From contig DJUJ01000224.1 in assembly GCA_002438345.1 (NCBI GenBank), forward strand, positions 38,095 through 45,695: 7,601 nucleotides of DNA, given 5' to 3'. The stretch comes from Paenibacillus sp. UBA6285 (GTDB lineage: Bacteria; Bacillota; Bacilli; Paenibacillales; Paenibacillaceae). Made by a program: the position numbers and the translations under genes. The first letter of the stretch is position 1; each line of letters opens with the position of its first letter. The notes below the pieces were generated by a model, which had not been told where the DNA came from, did not search any database, and worked only from the letters and a program-made list of their open reading frames with translations. Below, one piece after another: positions 5,193 to 7,601 of the stretch.

Positions 5193-6050
5193 ATGAATTC
5201 ACATCTAGATCGAATGCATGATCGAGTGGCCTTAATAACCGGAACCTCTAGTGGATTTGGACTGCTCACAGCCCTCAAACTAGCCGGACAGGGATTCAAG
5301 GTTGTAGCAACCATGCGCGATTTGAGTCGTAAAGGCGAGCTTGAACAGCAGGCAGAGCAAGCAGGACTCTTGAAGCAGCTTCATTTTATGACCATGGATG
5401 TTACCGATAGTGATTCTATACAGGCGACTTTATCCTCAGTGCACGAAACATTCGGAAGAATTGACGTTCTGGTAAATAATGCAGGCTTTGCTATAGGTGG
5501 CTTCATAGAAGAGCTAACCATGGAGGAATGGCGCCAGCAAATGGAGACGAACTTTTTTGGATTAGTGGCGGTGACAAAAGCTGTGCTGCCAGTTATGCGT
5601 GAACAGAAAAGTGGTACGATTATTAACGTGGGGAGTATAAGCGGATTATCCGGATTTCCGGGGTATGCTCCATATGCAGCTTCTAAATTTGCAGTAGAAG
5701 GATTCAGTGAAAGTCTGCGTCATGAAATGTCTCCATATGGAATACGTGTAGTATTAATTGAACCTGGCTCCTTCCGTACCCCGATTTGGGGAAAAGGAAT
5801 GGAACAAATTCGTCGAAGCGAGGATTCTCCTTATAGAGAACGTCTGGACGCAGTGCTACAATATTCCAAGCATACCGCTGAAACTGCACCTGATCCAAGG
5901 CAAGTGGCAGATCTTATCGGTCGTATTACTGAAATGAAGTCACCAAGGCTTCGGTACCCTATCGGCAAAGGCACCCGAATCTTGATCTTAGGCAAAACGC
6001 TGCTCCCGTGGAAATGGCTGGAGAGAATTATTGCGAAAGAATTGAGGTGA
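5193..6050 (+). CDS. short-chain dehydrogenase/reductase (classical SDR)
   Basis: This 285-residue cytosolic oxidoreductase has all classical SDR elements: cofactor motif TGTSSGFG (16-23), NNAG (95-98), structural N120, and a catalytic triad of S148, Y161 and K165 (Y-A-A-S-K). After the second strand the sequence ATMRDLSRK (39-47) carries basic residues, which in this family favours NADP(H). PGSFRTP (191-197) is the usual segment after the active site. The substrate cannot be read from the sequence. AAGGAG (5180-5185) lies seven bases before the ATG. It is the first gene of a three-gene operon: the next ATG is four bases after its stop, and the next gene's ribosome site GAGGTGA overlaps its stop codon. 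No convincing + strand promoter was found in 5080-5192. Confidence 0.92.
   Translation: MNSHLDRMHDRVALITGTSSGFGLLTALKLAGQGFKVVATMRDLSRKGELEQQAEQAGLLKQLHFMTMDVTDSDSIQATLSSVHETFGRIDVLVNNAGFAIGGFIEELTMEEWRQQMETNFFGLVAVTKAVLPVMREQKSGTIINVGSISGLSGFPGYAPYAASKFAVEGFSESLRHEMSPYGIRVVLIEPGSFRTPIWGKGMEQIRRSEDSPYRERLDAVLQYSKHTAETAPDPRQVADLIGRITEMKSPRLRYPIGKGTRILILGKTLLPWKWLERIIAKELR
6038..6049 (+). repeat. 12-base direct repeat, left copy
   Basis: AGAATTGAGGTG occurs here, at the end of the dehydrogenase gene, and again at 6402-6413. The two copies flank the small membrane protein gene exactly. Each contains the ribosome site (GAGGTG) of the gene after it, which explains half of the identity. Confidence 0.6.
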
Positions 6051-6054
6051 TGGA

Positions 6055-6399
6055 ATGGAGCAATCCATAAACTTAACAATCATTAAACTCATTGGATATG
6101 TATCCAGTTTGATGACCGTTTTTTTATGGTTTATATTTATATTCATTAATCCTTATGCTGAGGTTACGAATCAATCCAGTATTATAATCAGTATGGCAAT
6201 GTTGGTGTTGCCGGCCGTGTTACTAGCGATAGGTGTCTCTTTAAACAGAAGTCTTCTAATGCTTCTAGCATTTTTTTGGAGTTTCCCCTACAGTCTATAT
6301 ATGCTATTAACGCCGGGAATCTTCAGGTTGTTTGGGATTACAAGCTTAATGTATTTATTGTGTTTTGTATTATTTAGAAGCATCAAGATCAGATTTTGA
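6055..6399 (+). CDS. small four-segment membrane protein of unknown function
   Basis: This 114-residue protein is almost wholly hydrophobic, with four likely membrane segments at about 11-31, 42-62, 66-86 and 90-108, and a basic C-terminal tail (RSIKIRF). No signal peptide or catalytic motif is seen and I do not recognise the family. GAGGTGA (6044-6050), overlapping the dehydrogenase stop codon, lies four bases before the ATG, which suggests translational coupling. Its DNA is richer in A and T than the dehydrogenase gene (about 32% GC over 6061-6120 by hand count), partly because of its hydrophobic codons. It is flanked by a 12-base direct repeat. Confidence 0.75.
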   Translation: MEQSINLTIIKLIGYVSSLMTVFLWFIFIFINPYAEVTNQSSIIISMAMLVLPAVLLAIGVSLNRSLLMLLAFFWSFPYSLYMLLTPGIFRLFGITSLMYLLCFVLFRSIKIRF

Positions 6400-6401
6400 A
6401 T

Positions 6402-6413
6402 AGAATTGAGGTG
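6402..6413 (+). repeat. 12-base direct repeat, right copy
   Basis: This is the second copy of AGAATTGAGGTG, 364 bases after the first. Its GAGGTG is the ribosome site of the DUF4265-like gene. Confidence 0.6.
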
Positions 6414-6418
6414 TGCCG

Positions 6419-6814
6419 ATGCTAGATTCATCAGGACTACATATTTGCTTCGATCCAGCAGGCCGTGAAATTGAAATCCTTGATGTTACTCCAGTTGGTA
6501 AAGATAAATACCGCATCGAAGAGACGCCGATTTTTAATCCAGGTGTTACAATGGGTGATATTATACGGGTGAAAGAAGAACTAGGGATCTATTATTATCA
6601 GGAAACTGTACAGAAATCTCATTTCAAAAGGTACGCCTGGCTCCTCAGTAAAGAGGCTGTTGATTCAGCAGCCATATCTGCTTTTAAACAACGGATCACA
6701 GAGAATGATGGGAAATGTGAACAGATCTTTGGCGGTTTGTTTGTCATTCATATTCCTAAGAATACTTTGATCGACGTAGATGGGGAAATGAATCGCATTA
6801 TTGAGCGGTTTTAG
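6419..6814 (+). CDS. DUF4265-like protein
   Basis: This 131-residue soluble protein has the order of elements seen in DUF4265 proteins (PF14085): a strand ending in E18-I-L-D, YRIEETPIFN (31-40), GDIIRV (46-51), a YYYQETVQKS strand (58-67), then a helix (about 78-93), C100-E and a final FVIHIPKN strand (108-115). The family has no known function; the match is by eye and tentative. I chose the ATG at 6419 because GAGGTG (6408-6413) lies five bases before it. A GTG at 6413 would fall inside that site. It is the last gene of the dehydrogenase operon, 19 bases after the membrane protein gene. No + strand terminator with a T-run follows. Confidence 0.7.
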   Translation: MLDSSGLHICFDPAGREIEILDVTPVGKDKYRIEETPIFNPGVTMGDIIRVKEELGIYYYQETVQKSHFKRYAWLLSKEAVDSAAISAFKQRITENDGKCEQIFGGLFVIHIPKNTLIDVDGEMNRIIERF

Positions 6815-6851
6815 AAGTAGGGTACGTAAATATTAACGAAGTATGAATAAG

Positions 6852-6906
6852 AAAAAAAATGCTGCGGCATGAAATGCAAGGAAGCTTGCACATAATGCAG
6901 CAGCAT
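6852..6906 (-). terminator. intrinsic terminator of the alpha/beta hydrolase gene
   Basis: On the - strand a long interrupted hairpin ends in eight Ts (complement of A6852-A6859). The outer stem is 6859-6865 with 6900-6906 (ATGCTGC/GCAGCAT), then one G-A mismatch, a four-pair stem (6867-6870 with 6895-6898), an internal loop, and a top stem TGCAAG/CTTGCA (6875-6880 with 6885-6890). It lies about 50 bases after the hydrolase stop. The + strand side has no T-run. Confidence 0.8.
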
Positions 6907-6956
6907 GGAGAATAGGTGAAACGCGGTTTAGACAATCTGAGCGATACAATCTATAC

Positions 6957-7601
6957 TTATTTTACTTCTTCCATAAATGTCCTGAAATTTTCGGCGATTT
7001 CTTTTGATTTGGTATGGTGTAAATAATGTCCTGCATCAAGTTTTACCAATTTTCCTTGTTCAGATTCTTTGAGTTGCTCTTCATGCAATGATATCCAATC
7101 TTTTAAGACTGTATCATCCCCTTGTACAAAGAGTAATAGTGGAAGATTGTGTGGAAATTTTAAATTTAGAGCCTCCTTTTTACTAGAAGCCATATGTTCC
7201 AATTCATTTAAGTGAGTGTTATTATACGTGTTTCTGAGCGTAAACAATCTCAATTGTTCTTTAGTTTCATCATCAAACGGCAATCCATCATAGGGGTTTC
7301 CACTTGATTTCAATAACAATCTGCCCAATCCTGATTTTCTAAGTAGTTTAAATTTTGTTATTGGGAGTTCAACATCCATACCGACTAGCGTTGCAATACT
7401 GTTATCAATCCCGACAAATGCACTTATTTCGTTTGGATATTTGTTCGCATAATTCAGACTGTACATACCGGAAATAGAGTGTGCCATTAGAATATAACGG
7501 TCAATATTAAGCTGCTTTACAGCTTCATGAATTTCGCTTACAATATTTTCCATGCTTCGCTCTTTTTCAGTTCTATCACTTAATCCATAACCGAAAGGCT
7601 C
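6957..7601 (-). CDS. alpha/beta hydrolase, N-terminus beyond the window
   Basis: The reading frame runs off the right edge; 214 residues are visible and the true N-terminus is missing. An ATG at 7553 is internal, because the codons before it read EPFGYGLSD, the usual loop that leads into the hydrolase core. In the visible fragment the nucleophile is S42 in MAHSISG, a variant of GHSxG; the acid is probably D162 in QGDDT and the histidine is H192 in DAGHYLH. The middle part (about residues 75-140) forms a helical cap. The substrate is unknown. The gene is much poorer in G and C (60 of 180 bases over 6961-7140) than the dehydrogenase gene (63 of 120 over 5221-5340), which suggests a separate origin. 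It has its own terminator (6852-6906). Confidence 0.88.
   Translation of the reverse strand, partial: EPFGYGLSDRTEKERSMENIVSEIHEAVKQLNIDRYILMAHSISGMYSLNYANKYPNEISAFVGIDNSIATLVGMDVELPITKFKLLRKSGLGRLLLKSSGNPYDGLPFDDETKEQLRLFTLRNTYNNTHLNELEHMASSKKEALNLKFPHNLPLLLFVQGDDTVLKDWISLHEEQLKESEQGKLVKLDAGHYLHHTKSKEIAENFRTFMEEVK

Overview
The window looks like chromosomal DNA of a low-to-mid GC Gram-positive spore-former, most likely Paenibacillus or a close relative. The evidence is strong GGAGG/AGGAG ribosome binding sites, a TTG start, sigma-A type promoters, intrinsic terminators with long T-runs, and Firmicutes-type families (the Amj lipid II flippase, DUF2809, the DUF1113/CmpB-like membrane family). 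The genus is an inference from protein style, not from a marker gene. No rRNA, tRNA, CRISPR array, transposase or phage gene was seen.

Layout. (1) Positions 1-418: a self-contained unit with a good promoter (19-48), a 62-residue basic protein of unknown function (150-338) and an intrinsic terminator (387-418). (2) 520-1464: a DUF1113-type membrane protein overlapped at its 3' end by a decayed DUF523 gene. The DUF523 remnant lacks its N-terminal motif and has a -1 frameshift lying exactly on a U UUA AAC slippery heptamer. (3) 1465-1871: a 26-codon single-membrane-segment micropeptide (1592-1672), two tandem hairpins ending in T7, and a 128-base stretch before the next gene with no convincing promoter. 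(4) 1872-4199: a tight four-gene + strand operon: Nudix hydrolase, histidine phosphatase, DUF2809 membrane protein, lipid II flippase Amj. (5) 4222-4998 on the - strand: a secreted, cysteine-free, coiled-coil-like protein. Its leader holds a clear sigma-A promoter followed by a very strong terminator hairpin before the ribosome binding site, which looks like an attenuator or a short RNA gene. (6) 5193-6814: a second + strand operon: NADP(H)-type short-chain dehydrogenase, four-segment membrane protein, DUF4265-like protein. (7) 6852-7601 on the - strand: an AT-rich alpha/beta hydrolase cut by the right window edge, with its own terminator.

How the genes may work together. Most of the window is ordinary housekeeping or accessory metabolism. 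The Nudix-phosphatase-DUF2809-Amj operon joins two phosphate-cleaving enzymes to two membrane proteins, one of which moves the cell-wall precursor lipid II, so an envelope-related role is possible but unproven. The most unusual signals are the terminator inside the leader of the secreted protein gene, the micropeptide with tandem 3' hairpins (type I toxin-like layout), and the slippery-site frameshift in the DUF523 remnant. No complete new defence or mobile system was seen.
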